Shown piece by piece: positions 22,638 through 31,539 of a stretch of DNA of 59,017 nucleotides (positions are counted from its first letter, which is position 1; each line of letters begins with the position of its first letter). The translations under genes and the position numbers were made by a program. The stretch spans positions 1-59,017 of the forward strand of contig JAICWE010000014.1 in assembly GCA_025934955.1 (NCBI GenBank), read 5' to 3'. A model generated the notes under the pieces. It was given only the letters and a program-made list of their open reading frames with translations, was not told where the DNA came from and ran no database searches. This DNA comes from Gemmatimonadales bacterium (GTDB lineage: Bacteria; Gemmatimonadota; Gemmatimonadetes; Gemmatimonadales; GWC2-71-9).

Positions 22638-23888
22638 TCACGGCAGCCTCCTCTCCGGCGCGACCACGTTGGCGATCAGCAGCCCCGCCACCAGCGCCAC
22701 CGCCGTGATCACCATGGTGAACGCCGTCTCCACCCCCGCCACCACCTGCCGCTCCATCAGCGACGTGAGACTGCGGAAGCCGATGCTCCCCGGCACCAGC
22801 AGCAGGATGCCGGGCACCGTCACCACCGCGATCGGGCGGTCGGCGACGCGGCCGTAGACGCTCCCCGCGATGCCGACCATCAGCGAGCCGACGAACATCC
22901 CCAGCTCCAGCCCGAAGAGCTGCGCGCCGAGCCGCCCGCCGGCGACGCCTAACGCTCCGGCGAGCAGGATCCACGGTGCGTCGCGCGGCTCGGCGCGAAG
23001 GATGATGGTGAAGCAGAGCGGCGCGATGACCAGCGCCGCGTAGCCGGTCCAATCGGAGAGCCCGATCGGGGCCGGCGAGGCCGCCGCGCCGAAGATCTCG
23101 CCGCTCAGCCGCCCGCCCAGCGCCACGCCGAATGCCATCGCGAAGAGCGTGATGAACGCGCCGCTCAGTCGCGCGGTGCCGGAGACGAGGTGCCCGGTCG
23201 CCAGCTCGGTCATCGCCGTGGTGAGCGTCAGGCCCGGCAGCATCACGATGAGACCGGAGAGCGTGGCGGTGAAGACGGAGAAGGGAAGCACTCGTGCCGC
23301 GAGCGCGCCGGCGATCAGGCTGGCGGTGAAGGCCGCCGTCGGCTCGAACACCCGTCCGAAGCGCGGCGACCGCGCCGCGACGAGCGCCAGCAGGCCGATC
23401 GCGATGCCGATGACGGTGGCGACGACGATCTCGCGGATCCCGCCGTTGAGGAACCGGCACGCGGCCCCCGACGCGATCCCGAACGCCGCCACCGTGAGCG
23501 CGCCGCCGTAGCGTGGCGGCGCGGCGACGATGCGCGCGATCGCCTCGGAGCCCGCCGCCGGCGCGAGCCGCCCCCGCAGCACCGCGAGCGACACCGCGTC
23601 CAGCTCGGCCAGCTTGCCCAGGTCCACGTTGCCGGGATGGAGCCGGAGCACGAAGGTCCGCTGCTGTGCCTCCGGGCCGAAGGAGGCGATGAAGAGCGTC
23701 GGCGTGGCGGAGAACTGCGCGCCGGCGAGCCCCAGCCGCTCGGCCGCGACGCCGAGGACTTCCTCGAGGCGGTGGGCCGCGTAGCCGTAGTCGTGCAGCG
23801 CGCGGGCGAGGCGGAGCACGAACGCCACGGCGGCGGGATCGGGCTCGCCGCGGCGGCGCTCGACCGGCGGACGGTGCGGCTCGGCCAC
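22638..23888 (-). CDS. Threonine/serine exporter family protein (ThrE-like)
   Basis: This 416-residue membrane protein fuses both ThrE domains. The N-terminal DUF1212 part has RLARALHDYGYAAHRLEEVL, TPTLFIASFG and about five helices. The C-terminal ThrE_2 part includes GMFVGSLMVGIAGSVYGRVADRPIAVVTVPGILLLVPGSIGFRSL, the family signature. Likely exports amino acids with the proton gradient. GTG 23888 is preferred over longer frames because GGAG lies eight bases upstream and homology starts soon after. It contains a TTA leucine in a CGTTAGGC octamer (22947-22954). Confidence 0.9.
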   Translation of the reverse strand: MAEPHRPPVERRRGEPDPAAVAFVLRLARALHDYGYAAHRLEEVLGVAAERLGLAGAQFSATPTLFIASFGPEAQQRTFVLRLHPGNVDLGKLAELDAVSLAVLRGRLAPAAGSEAIARIVAAPPRYGGALTVAAFGIASGAACRFLNGGIREIVVATVIGIAIGLLALVAARSPRFGRVFEPTAAFTASLIAGALAARVLPFSVFTATLSGLIVMLPGLTLTTAMTELATGHLVSGTARLSGAFITLFAMAFGVALGGRLSGEIFGAAASPAPIGLSDWTGYAALVIAPLCFTIILRAEPRDAPWILLAGALGVAGGRLGAQLFGLELGMFVGSLMVGIAGSVYGRVADRPIAVVTVPGILLLVPGSIGFRSLTSLMERQVVAGVETAFTMVITAVALVAGLLIANVVAPERRLP

Positions 23889-24027
23889 GGCGGCTCCAGA
23901 TGAAGGGCGTCTTAGGATAACCGGGCCGGGTATCCCTCGCCGCTTACGCCTGCCCGAGCCCAAGGGTACATTGAGTCACTGTGGCTGCCGTCGCCGCAGC
24001 CCTAGCTACAACCGAGGTTCGCGCTGT

Positions 24028-25119
24028 ATGGCCGCTTGCCCCTCTTTTCCGCCCCGCGATGGCGCAGCGTTCCTCCGGGCTGTGCGCGCCGCCGCCGCAG
24101 ACTATTTCGCAACCAATCATCTCTCCTCGAAGGCCGACGCCGGCATGGTCGTCAAGACCTGCATCATGCTCGCGCTCACCTTCGTGCCCTACGCGCTCAT
24201 TCTCACCAACCGCTTCAGCGGCCCCGAGATGCTCGGATTCGCCATGCTGAGCGGCCTGGGCATGGCGGGGGTGGGCTTCTCGGTGGCGCATGACGCGCTG
24301 CACGGCGCCTACTCCGAGAGCGACCGGGTCAACAACGCTCTCGGCTGCACCATGGACCTGATCGGCGCCAGCGGGTACATGTGGAAGATCACGCACAACG
24401 TCATCCACCATACCTACACCAACATCCACGGCGCCGACGAAGACCTGGCGGTGTCGCCGCTGCTGCGGCTCTCGCCCCACGCGGAGCGGCACTGGTACCA
24501 TCGCTATCAGCACTGGTACGCCTTCGTGCTCTACAGCATGACGACGCTGTTCTGGGTGTTCGTCAAGGACTACAAGTACCTCTTCAAGCGCGACCTCGGC
24601 CCCTACGCCGACCGCAAGCACGCGCCGCGCGACGTCGCCGGCATCGCCGCGGGCAAGGTCGTCTTCTACGGCTGGTCCATCGTGGTGCCCCTCCTGGTGG
24701 TACGGCTTCCGTGGTGGCAGACGGCGCTCGGCATCCTCGCGGCGCACCTGGTCGCCGGGATCACGCTCGGCATCATCTTCCAGCTCGCGCACGTGATCGA
24801 GGAGACGACCCACCCCGAGCCCGACCAGACCGGTACCATGCCCGACGGCTGGAGCGTGCACGAGATGGCGACGACCGCCAACTTCGCGCCGCGGAACCGG
24901 GTGCTCAACTGGTTCGTCGGCGGACTCAACTTCCAGGTGGAGCACCACCTCTTCCCGCGGGTGTGCAGCATCCACTACCCCGCGTTGAGCCCGATCGTGC
25001 GGAAGCTCGCCGAGGAGTACGGGCTGCCCTACCACTCGCACGAAACCTTCCGCGGCGCCGTAGGTTCGCATCTCCGCACGCTGCGCCGCTTCGGCTCCGG
25101 GATGTACCTCAGCGCCTGA
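24028..25119 (+). CDS. Membrane fatty-acid desaturase
   Basis: This 363-residue protein belongs to the membrane di-iron fatty-acid desaturase family. All three histidine clusters are present: HDALHG near residue 90, HNVIHHTYTN near 129 and QVEHHLFP near 310, with hydrophobic helices between them. The last box with Gln in first place resembles front-end/acyl-lipid (linoleoyl-CoA desaturase-type) enzymes. No cytochrome b5 domain is fused, so electrons must come from ferredoxin or another carrier. It inserts a double bond into membrane fatty acids. ATG 24028 is used; an upstream in-frame start would add a Cys/Arg-rich stretch. The BaiN-like gene follows after four bases. Confidence 0.93.
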   Translation: MAACPSFPPRDGAAFLRAVRAAAADYFATNHLSSKADAGMVVKTCIMLALTFVPYALILTNRFSGPEMLGFAMLSGLGMAGVGFSVAHDALHGAYSESDRVNNALGCTMDLIGASGYMWKITHNVIHHTYTNIHGADEDLAVSPLLRLSPHAERHWYHRYQHWYAFVLYSMTTLFWVFVKDYKYLFKRDLGPYADRKHAPRDVAGIAAGKVVFYGWSIVVPLLVVRLPWWQTALGILAAHLVAGITLGIIFQLAHVIEETTHPEPDQTGTMPDGWSVHEMATTANFAPRNRVLNWFVGGLNFQVEHHLFPRVCSIHYPALSPIVRKLAEEYGLPYHSHETFRGAVGSHLRTLRRFGSGMYLSA

Positions 25120-25123
25120 GCCG

Positions 25124-26404
25124 ATGGCGGCCCCGCTCGCGGCGCCGGTCGTCGTAGTCGGCGCCGGCGCCGCGGGGCTCATGGCGGCGCTCTTCGCGGC
25201 ACGTGCCGCGTCGGGCGGCGCGACGCCGTCGCAGCCGGTGCTTCTCCTCGAGCGCACCCGCGACGGCGGCCGCAAGATCCTGATCAGCGGCGGCGGTCGC
25301 TGCAACATCCTCCCCTCGCACGTGGACGAGCGGCGCTTCGTCACCGACTCCTCGGCCGCGACGCTCCGCAACATTCTCCGAAGCTGGCCGCTCGCCGAGC
25401 AGATCGCGTTCTTCGAGAACGAGGCAGGGATTCCGCTCGCGCTGGAGGAGGAGAGCGGGAAGCTCTTCCCCCGATCCAACCGCGCGCGCGACGTGCGCGA
25501 CCGGCTGCTCGCGCTGGTGCGGGACGCCGGTGCCGAGGCGCGCTTCGACGCGCGAGTGACGGATGTCGTCGCGCAGGACGGCGGCTGGAGCGTCACGCTG
25601 GAAGGCGCGCCCCCGATCGCGGCATCGTCGGTGGTGCTCGCGACCGGCGGGCTCTCGGTGCCGAACACCGGAAGCGATGGCCTGGGGCTTGACGTCGCGC
25701 GCCGTCTCGGCCATCGGGTGCACCAGCCGTATCCCGCGCTCACGCCGCTCACCGCCGATCCGCCGCCGTACGCCGATCTCGCCGGCATCTCGCTGCCGGT
25801 TCGGCTCGAGGCCGCGGGCGATCGGGTCGCGACCGAAGGCGGCTTCCTCTTCACCCATCGGGGCTACAGCGGCCCCGCCGTCCTCGACATCTCCCACGTC
25901 GCGGTACGCGCGCGCCGCGCCGGCACCGCGCAGGCGATCGTGGTGCGCTGGTCCTCCCTCGACGAGGCGGCGTGGGAGCGCGCGCTGCAGGAGGGCGGGA
26001 CGACGCACGTCGGCACGCTGGTGCGGCGGCATCTCCCCACGCGGCTCGCCGACCGGCTCCTGGCCGACATCGCGCTCGACGGAAGCCGTCCGCTCGCGCA
26101 GCTCCGCCGCGACGAGCGGCGGGTGCTGGTGGATACGCTGGTGCGCCATCCGCTCCCCTGGAGCGGTGACGAGGGCTATCGCAAGGCGGAGGTGACCGGT
26201 GGCGGCGTCGCGCTGGAGGAGGTGGATCCGCGCACGATGGAGAGCCGCCGGCATCCGGGGCTCTTCCTCTCCGGCGAGATGCTGGATGCGTTCGGGCCCA
26301 TCGGCGGGAACAACTTCCTGTGGGCCTGGGCGACCGGCCGAGCCGCCGGCATCGGCGCGGCTAGCGCGTCACGCCGAGCACGTCGAGCAGAAACGCGTAC
26401 TTGA
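25124..26404 (+). CDS. FAD-dependent oxidoreductase, HI0933/BaiN-like
   Basis: This 426-residue flavoprotein has an N-terminal FAD-binding GAGAAGLMAALFAARAA, the GGGRCNI motif characteristic of the HI0933/YhiN/BaiN family at about residue 60, SGKLFP and LATGGLSVPNTGSDGLG in the middle, and a closing GEMLDAFGPIGGNNFLWAWATGRAAGIGAA. Relatives are annotated as flavoproteins of unknown substrate, one as a bile-acid reductase. Its last 44 bases overlap the end of the oppositely oriented oligopeptidase gene; the final arginine-rich residues (SRRARRAETRT) may be a consequence. Confidence 0.92.
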   Translation: MAAPLAAPVVVVGAGAAGLMAALFAARAASGGATPSQPVLLLERTRDGGRKILISGGGRCNILPSHVDERRFVTDSSAATLRNILRSWPLAEQIAFFENEAGIPLALEEESGKLFPRSNRARDVRDRLLALVRDAGAEARFDARVTDVVAQDGGWSVTLEGAPPIAASSVVLATGGLSVPNTGSDGLGLDVARRLGHRVHQPYPALTPLTADPPPYADLAGISLPVRLEAAGDRVATEGGFLFTHRGYSGPAVLDISHVAVRARRAGTAQAIVVRWSSLDEAAWERALQEGGTTHVGTLVRRHLPTRLADRLLADIALDGSRPLAQLRRDERRVLVDTLVRHPLPWSGDEGYRKAEVTGGGVALEEVDPRTMESRRHPGLFLSGEMLDAFGPIGGNNFLWAWATGRAAGIGAASASRRARRAETRT

Positions 26405-28487
26405 AGGCGACTTCGCGCAGGTAGTCGTAGCGTCCCGATGCACCGGCGTGGCCCGCGCCCATGTGGGTCTTGAGCAGCAGCCGGTTGTCGTCCGTCTTGG
26501 TGGCGCGGAGCCGCGCCACCCACTTCGCCGGTTCCCAATACGCCACCCGCGGATCGTTGAGCCCCGCCGTCACCAGCAGGTGCGGGTAGCGTTGCGGTGT
26601 GATGTTGTCGTAGGGAGAGTAGCCGCGGATGTAGTCGTAGAACTCAGGTTGCTCCGGGTTGCCCCACTCATCGTACTCGATCACGGTGAGGGGAAGCGAC
26701 GCGTCGAGCATGGTGTTCACCACATCCACGAACGGCACGTCCGCGACAGCGGCGCGGAAGAGGTCGGGCCGCGCATTGAGCACCGCGCCGACGAGCAGCC
26801 CGCCGGCACTGCCGCCGCTCATCGCCAGCCGATCGGCCGCGGTGTAGCCCTCCGACACCAGATGCTCCGCCGCCGCAATGAAATCGGAGAAGGTGTTCCG
26901 CTTCCGCAGCAGCTTCCCGTCGTCGTACCAGCGCCGGCCCAGCTCCTCGCCGCCGCGGACGTGCGCGATCGCGACGATGAAACCCCGGTCGAGCAGGCTC
27001 ACGTAGCTGGACGAGAACGCCGGGTCGTAGCTCGAGCCGTACGCGCCGTAGCCGAGGAGGAGCGCGGGGCGGCTCCCGTCCCGCGTGAGCGGCTCGCGCC
27101 ATACCAGCGATACCGGCACGCGCGACCCGTCCGGTGCGCAGGCGAAGAGCCGCTCGCTCCGATAGAGCGACGCGTCGTAGCCGTGCACCTCGGTGCGCTT
27201 CCGCAGCTCCCAGCGCCGCTCGTCCATGTGGTAGTCGATCACGCTCGCCGGCGTCACCAGCGAGGTGTAGCCGAACCGCAGGACCGGCGACTCGAAATCG
27301 GGATTTCCCATCCGCCGGATGGTGTACACCGGCTCCGGGAACGCGACTGCGTGCAGCTCGCCGCTCCGGAGGTCGAGGACCCGGATCCGCTGCAGTCCCT
27401 CCACCCGCTCGTACAGCACCAGATGGTTCCGGAACGCCTCGGCCCCGTCGAGCTTCACCGCCGGATCGTACGGCAGCGCTTCGCGCCAGTTGGCGCGCTC
27501 GGGCGCGGCGACCGGCGCTTCCATCAGCCGGAAGTTCTCGGCGCCGTCGTTGGTCACGATGAAGAAGCGGTCGCCGTGGTGCGCCACATCGTACTCGATG
27601 CCGGCCTCACGCGGGCGGATGAGGCGGAACTCGCCGGTGGGATCGTCGGCGCCGAGGAAGCGCAGCTCGGTCGTCGTGTGGCTGCCGAGCTCGAGCACCA
27701 GGTACGCCTGGCTCTTGCTCTTCCCGATGCCAAGGAAGAACGCGCCGTCCGGCTCGTGGTACACCAGCGCGTCTTCCGTCGGATTGGTGCCGACGCGGTG
27801 CCGCATCAGCCGCTCGGGCCGGCGGGTGGCATCCAGCAGGGTGTAGAAGAGCGTCCGGCTGTCGGCCGCCCATTCGATGCCGTAGGAGGTGCCGGGAATC
27901 GCCTCCGGCCGGAGCTCGCCGGTCGCGAGGTCCTTGACGAAGAGCGTGAACTCCTCGGCGCCGCTCGTGTCGGTCGAGAAGGCCAGAAGCAGTCCGTCGG
28001 GGCTCGGCTCGACCGCGCCGACCCGGAAGTAGTCGTGTCCCGCCGCGAGCGTGTTCTGGTCGAGGATGACTTCTTCCGCGGCCTCCATGCTCCCGCGGCG
28101 CCGGCAGTGGATCGGGTACTGCTGGCCCTGCTCGACCCGCACGTAGTAGAAGTAGCCGTCGTACCACTCCGGCACCGACAGGTCCGTCTCCTGGATCCGC
28201 GCCACCAGCTCGGCGTACAGCTCGCCGCGCAGCGCGGCGGTGTGCGCCGTCGCGGCCTCGGTGTAGCGGTTTTCGGCTTCCAGGTAGGCGAGCGTATCGG
28301 GGTTGCCTCGGTCGCGGAGCCAGTGGTAGTCGTCGCGCCGCTCCTCGCCGTGAAGCAGCTCGACCCGCGGCACTACCGGGCAGCGCGGCGGTGCTCCGTC
28401 ATCCAGGACGGAGTGGAGCGGCGGCGCGACGGGAGCCGAAGCGGGCGTCGCGAGAGCGGAACGATCGAGGGGCGAACCATGGGGCAT
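26361..28487 (-). CDS. Oligopeptidase B (S9A prolyl-oligopeptidase family)
   Basis: This 708-residue serine peptidase has the N-terminal HGEERRDDYHWLRDRGNPDTLAYLEAEN signature, a beta-propeller, and a catalytic domain with GYGAYGSSYDPAFSS, Ser in SGGSAGGLLVG, Asp in GLNDPRVAYWEPAKW and His in GAGHAGASGRYD. Oligopeptidase B cleaves short peptides after basic residues. ATG 28487 is chosen as the first Met before the family N-terminus; the frame extends 22 residues further up. No signal peptide, so cytosolic. Its end overlaps the convergent BaiN-like gene. Confidence 0.94.
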   Translation of the reverse strand: MPHGSPLDRSALATPASAPVAPPLHSVLDDGAPPRCPVVPRVELLHGEERRDDYHWLRDRGNPDTLAYLEAENRYTEAATAHTAALRGELYAELVARIQETDLSVPEWYDGYFYYVRVEQGQQYPIHCRRRGSMEAAEEVILDQNTLAAGHDYFRVGAVEPSPDGLLLAFSTDTSGAEEFTLFVKDLATGELRPEAIPGTSYGIEWAADSRTLFYTLLDATRRPERLMRHRVGTNPTEDALVYHEPDGAFFLGIGKSKSQAYLVLELGSHTTTELRFLGADDPTGEFRLIRPREAGIEYDVAHHGDRFFIVTNDGAENFRLMEAPVAAPERANWREALPYDPAVKLDGAEAFRNHLVLYERVEGLQRIRVLDLRSGELHAVAFPEPVYTIRRMGNPDFESPVLRFGYTSLVTPASVIDYHMDERRWELRKRTEVHGYDASLYRSERLFACAPDGSRVPVSLVWREPLTRDGSRPALLLGYGAYGSSYDPAFSSSYVSLLDRGFIVAIAHVRGGEELGRRWYDDGKLLRKRNTFSDFIAAAEHLVSEGYTAADRLAMSGGSAGGLLVGAVLNARPDLFRAAVADVPFVDVVNTMLDASLPLTVIEYDEWGNPEQPEFYDYIRGYSPYDNITPQRYPHLLVTAGLNDPRVAYWEPAKWVARLRATKTDDNRLLLKTHMGAGHAGASGRYDYLREVAFKYAFLLDVLGVTR

Positions 28488-28804
28488 GTCGGGCGACTCA
28501 GGGCTGCACGCCGGGCCTGCCGGGCGGCCGGCCGCAGGCGCGTGACGGCGCAATTAGTCGTCGGTCGGCGACGCTGTCAAGCGCGGGCGGCCGGGCTCTG
28601 ATCGGCGGTGATCGATCAGCCAAGTTGTTGTACTTCAATTCGTTGTGCTCGCAAGCCAGAGGTTGGACGCGGCCCTCGATCCGGGCTCCAAGCCAATGTC
28701 ATGGTGCCGCTTGCGCTGCGCGCCGGGCCACGTCACAGCCCGCCGCTCGGAGCCCGCTATACTTTGGGGCGTTCCGCCGCTGCCACCCCGCTCGGAGGGC
28801 TCAC
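28488..28804. promoter_or_regulatory. Divergent intergenic region with a candidate promoter
   Basis: This 317-bp gap separates the divergent oligopeptidase B and M48 genes. A TATACT hexamer at 28758-28763 is a good -10 element for the M48 gene, about 40 bases before its start; the -35 region (around 28735) is weak. GGAGGG at 28795-28800 is the M48 ribosome-binding site. Nothing else gene-like is seen. Confidence 0.4.
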
Positions 28805-30262
28805 ATGCTGCGCCGCTATGCCATCGCTTCGCTCGCCGCCTGCGCCGTCGCGGCGGGATGCGCCACCAACCCGGTGACCGGCAAGAGCGAGCTGTCGCTG
28901 GTCTCCGAGTCGCAGGAAATCGAGATGGGCAAGCAGGCGGCGGCGGAGGTGGCGCAGACGATCGGCCTGTACAAGGACCCGCCCGCCGAGGCGATGGTGG
29001 ACCGGATCGGGAAGTCCATCGCCCTCCACTCCGAGCGACCGAACCTGCCGTGGGAGTTTCACATCGTGAACGACGCGTCGGTCAACGCCTTTGCGCTGCC
29101 CGGCGGCTTCATCTACGTCACCCGCGGGCTGCTCACGGCGATGAACAACGAGGCCGAGCTGGCGACGGTCGTCGGCCACGAGATCGGCCACGTCACCAAT
29201 CGCCACTCGGTGCAGCAGATCAGCCGCCAGGAGGTGGCGCAGCTCGGCCTCGGCATCGGCTCGATCCTCTCGCCGACGATCGCGCAGTTCAGCGGTCTCG
29301 CCAGCCAGGGCATGCAGCTCCTCTTCCTCAAGTACAGCCGCGACGCCGAGTCGCAGGCCGACGCCGCTGGCTTCCGCTACGCGCTCAACCAGGGCTATGA
29401 CGTGCGCGAGATGGCGGCGGTGTTCACCACGCTGGATCGGGAGAGCCAGACCGCCGGCGGCGGCAAGTTGCCCGAATGGCTCGAGACCCACCCCAATCCG
29501 GAGAACCGGATCAAGGCGGTGCAGGCACGGCTCGACTCGGTGCACCGTGACCTGAGCGGCGCGACGGTGGACCGCGCGCAGTATCTCCAGGCGATCAGCG
29601 GGATGGTGTACGGCGACAACCCGCGCGACGGGTACTTCCGCGGGACGACGTTCTATCATCCGGACCTGCGGTTCCAGATGACCTTCCCCGAGGGCTGGAA
29701 GACGCAGAACCAGCCGCAGGCGGTCGTGGCCGTGAGCCCCAATCAGGACGCCGCGATCCAGTTCTCGGTGGCGCAGGGCGACCCGCGCGCGGCGGCGCAG
29801 CAGTTCCTGTCGCAGCAGGGGATCAGTCCGGGGCAAGGCTCGACGATGAACATCAACGGGCTGCCGGCGGCATCGAGCTACTTCCAGGCGCAGACCCAGC
29901 AGGGTGCTGTCGAGGGATTGGTGACGTTCGTCTCGTACAACGGCCAGACCTTCGGCATGCTCGGCTACACCGCCGCGGGCAACCTCAACAGTTACGACCA
30001 GGCGTTCCGCAGTACCATGGCCAGCTTCCGCTCGCTCAACGACCCCGCAGCGCTCAACGTGCAGCCGGCGAAGGTCGAGCTGGTGCGGGTGCCCCGCAAC
30101 ATGACGGTAGAGCAGTTCAACACTCAGTTCCCCTCGTCCATCCCGCTGGAGCAGGTGCTCATCATCAACGAGCTCCAGGCCGGCGATCAGCTCCGCGCCG
30201 GGCAGACGGTGAAGCGCGTCGTCGGCGGCGTGCAGGGCGTCACCACCGGCGGCAACGGCTAG
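28805..30262 (+). CDS. M48-family metalloprotease, lipoprotein
   Basis: This 485-residue protein starts with a lipoprotein signal ending in AVAAGC. The Ste24/BepA-type zinc protease domain contains HIVNDASVNAFALPGGFIYVTRGLL, the HEIGH zinc motif near residue 122 and the third ligand in SRDAESQADAAG. WLETHPNPENRI closes the domain. The C-terminal half carries DLRFQMTFPEGWKTQNQPQAVVAVSP and a final LysM-like PLEQVLIINELQAGDQLRAGQTVKRV. Probably periplasmic, tethered to the outer membrane, in envelope protein quality control. Confidence 0.93.
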   Translation: MLRRYAIASLAACAVAAGCATNPVTGKSELSLVSESQEIEMGKQAAAEVAQTIGLYKDPPAEAMVDRIGKSIALHSERPNLPWEFHIVNDASVNAFALPGGFIYVTRGLLTAMNNEAELATVVGHEIGHVTNRHSVQQISRQEVAQLGLGIGSILSPTIAQFSGLASQGMQLLFLKYSRDAESQADAAGFRYALNQGYDVREMAAVFTTLDRESQTAGGGKLPEWLETHPNPENRIKAVQARLDSVHRDLSGATVDRAQYLQAISGMVYGDNPRDGYFRGTTFYHPDLRFQMTFPEGWKTQNQPQAVVAVSPNQDAAIQFSVAQGDPRAAAQQFLSQQGISPGQGSTMNINGLPAASSYFQAQTQQGAVEGLVTFVSYNGQTFGMLGYTAAGNLNSYDQAFRSTMASFRSLNDPAALNVQPAKVELVRVPRNMTVEQFNTQFPSSIPLEQVLIINELQAGDQLRAGQTVKRVVGGVQGVTTGGNG

Positions 30263-30276
30263 CGCGGCGCCGAGCG

Positions 30277-30588
30277 CTACCGGGGCGACGCGGCCGAGGA
30301 GTCGCGCCGGACGGAGTCGGCCCGCGCGATGGAGTCCGCGCGTGCCATCGAGTCGGCCCGGGCGGTCGCGGAGTCGGGGGGATGGCGCGGCGGACGGTCG
30401 CCGGTGCCGGCAGTGCGTCCGGGGGCGTGCGGCGGCGGCGCCACCGTCGGTGACGGCGTGTTGACGCCGGTGCCGGTGCCGCCGGGGTCGGTCGCCTCGC
30501 CGGTGCCGCGGGGCGCGGGCATGGCGGTTATGCCGGTGCACGCGACCAGCAGCGTGGCGAAGATCGCGACGGCGAGAATGCGGCTCAT
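30277..30588 (-). CDS. Small lipoprotein with RADS repeats
   Basis: This 103-residue protein has a lipoprotein signal (MSRILAVAIFATLLVACTG), a Gly/Pro/Thr-rich disordered middle, and a C-terminus of short repeats of type ARADS-MARADS-IARADS-VRRDS. The alternating Arg and Asp would give a charged helix. Its start overlaps the last base of the PAP2 stop (TGATG), so the two are cotranscribed. Function unknown. Confidence 0.7.
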   Translation of the reverse strand: MSRILAVAIFATLLVACTGITAMPAPRGTGEATDPGGTGTGVNTPSPTVAPPPHAPGRTAGTGDRPPRHPPDSATARADSMARADSIARADSVRRDSSAASPR

Positions 30589-31418
30589 CAGAACCTCACG
30601 TTCCAGCTCAGTGCGGGCGTGCCCGTCGGCGTCACCAGGAAGCCGGGCGGTTTCAGGTGGAAGATGCGCCAGTGGCCGTTCACCAGCTTTGCGGTGGTGA
30701 CGCCGAGGGCGGCGCCGAACACGGTGTCGCTCAGCCAGTGGCGATTGTCGTAGATGCGGGAGAAGCCGGTGCCGGTCGCGAAGGTGTAGAGGATCACCTG
30801 TACCGGCACGTTATGGATGTCGTCCGCCAGCGAGGTCGCGATCGCGAACGCCGCGGTGGTGTGGCCGGAGGGGAAGGAGCCCCGCGCCTCGATTCCGGCG
30901 GAGTCCTTGAGCGCCGTAAACGGATGGAAGCGGTATGCCCCCACTCGTTCGTTCGGTCGGGAGCGGCCCACCAGCATCTTCATCCCTTCCATTCCCAGGC
31001 CCGACATGGCGACCGACGCGACCAGCCGTCCGCCGGCGCGCTGCACGTCGGCGTTGCCGCTCACGACGCCCGCGCCCAACACGCCGAGACTGACGCCGGC
31101 ATACCAGATCGGCTCGCCCTCCTGACGGAATGCGGTGGCGATGTCGCCGAGCGCCGGGCTCCGGTGGCGCTGCACCGCGCGCATCACCGGCTCGTCCAGC
31201 GCGGAGATCGCCGCCGTCGCGCCGACCACCGCCAGCACCTCGTACCAGCGGATCTCGTGCGCCTCCGAGAGGACGGCGCGCTGCGCCTCCTTCTTCAGGG
31301 TATCGACGATCGCGGTGTCCCGCGGCGTGGGCTTGGGTTTGGTGGTATCGACCTGCGCGGCGAGCGGGGCGGTGAGGCAGGCGAGCAGAAGAGCCGGAAG
31401 CAGCGGCCAGCGGCGCAT
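30588..31418 (-). CDS. PAP2-family phosphatase
   Basis: This 276-residue protein has an N-terminal signal peptide (LLPALLLACLTAPLAAQ) and a PAP2 acid-phosphatase domain with all three motifs: KMLVGRSRP, PSGHTTAAF and SRIYDNRHWLSD. Such enzymes dephosphorylate lipid phosphates such as undecaprenyl-pyrophosphate or phosphatidic acid in the periplasm. ATG 31418 is preferred to an in-frame start at 31520 because it begins the signal peptide. It is followed directly by the RADS-repeat lipoprotein. Confidence 0.9.
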   Translation of the reverse strand: MRRWPLLPALLLACLTAPLAAQVDTTKPKPTPRDTAIVDTLKKEAQRAVLSEAHEIRWYEVLAVVGATAAISALDEPVMRAVQRHRSPALGDIATAFRQEGEPIWYAGVSLGVLGAGVVSGNADVQRAGGRLVASVAMSGLGMEGMKMLVGRSRPNERVGAYRFHPFTALKDSAGIEARGSFPSGHTTAAFAIATSLADDIHNVPVQVILYTFATGTGFSRIYDNRHWLSDTVFGAALGVTTAKLVNGHWRIFHLKPPGFLVTPTGTPALSWNVRF

Positions 31419-31539
31419 CGAGACGCTCCGTCGAGACGGCCCGGCGGGCGGGATGCCGGCCGGGCCAGGGCGCTCGGAAGGTGCGTCTTTCCGGACCGCG
31501 GCTGCCGTGCCGCTCGTCACGACGCGGAGCCGGCCGTTC

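Noticed and set aside
23971-23999. Promoter before the desaturase based on TTGAGT
   Set aside because: No acceptable -10 hexamer at 16-18 bases.
31529-31535. TCCTAAC near the VWA stop as an attC R'' box
   Set aside because: Single box at a stop codon, no R' partner or inner boxes, and outside the array.
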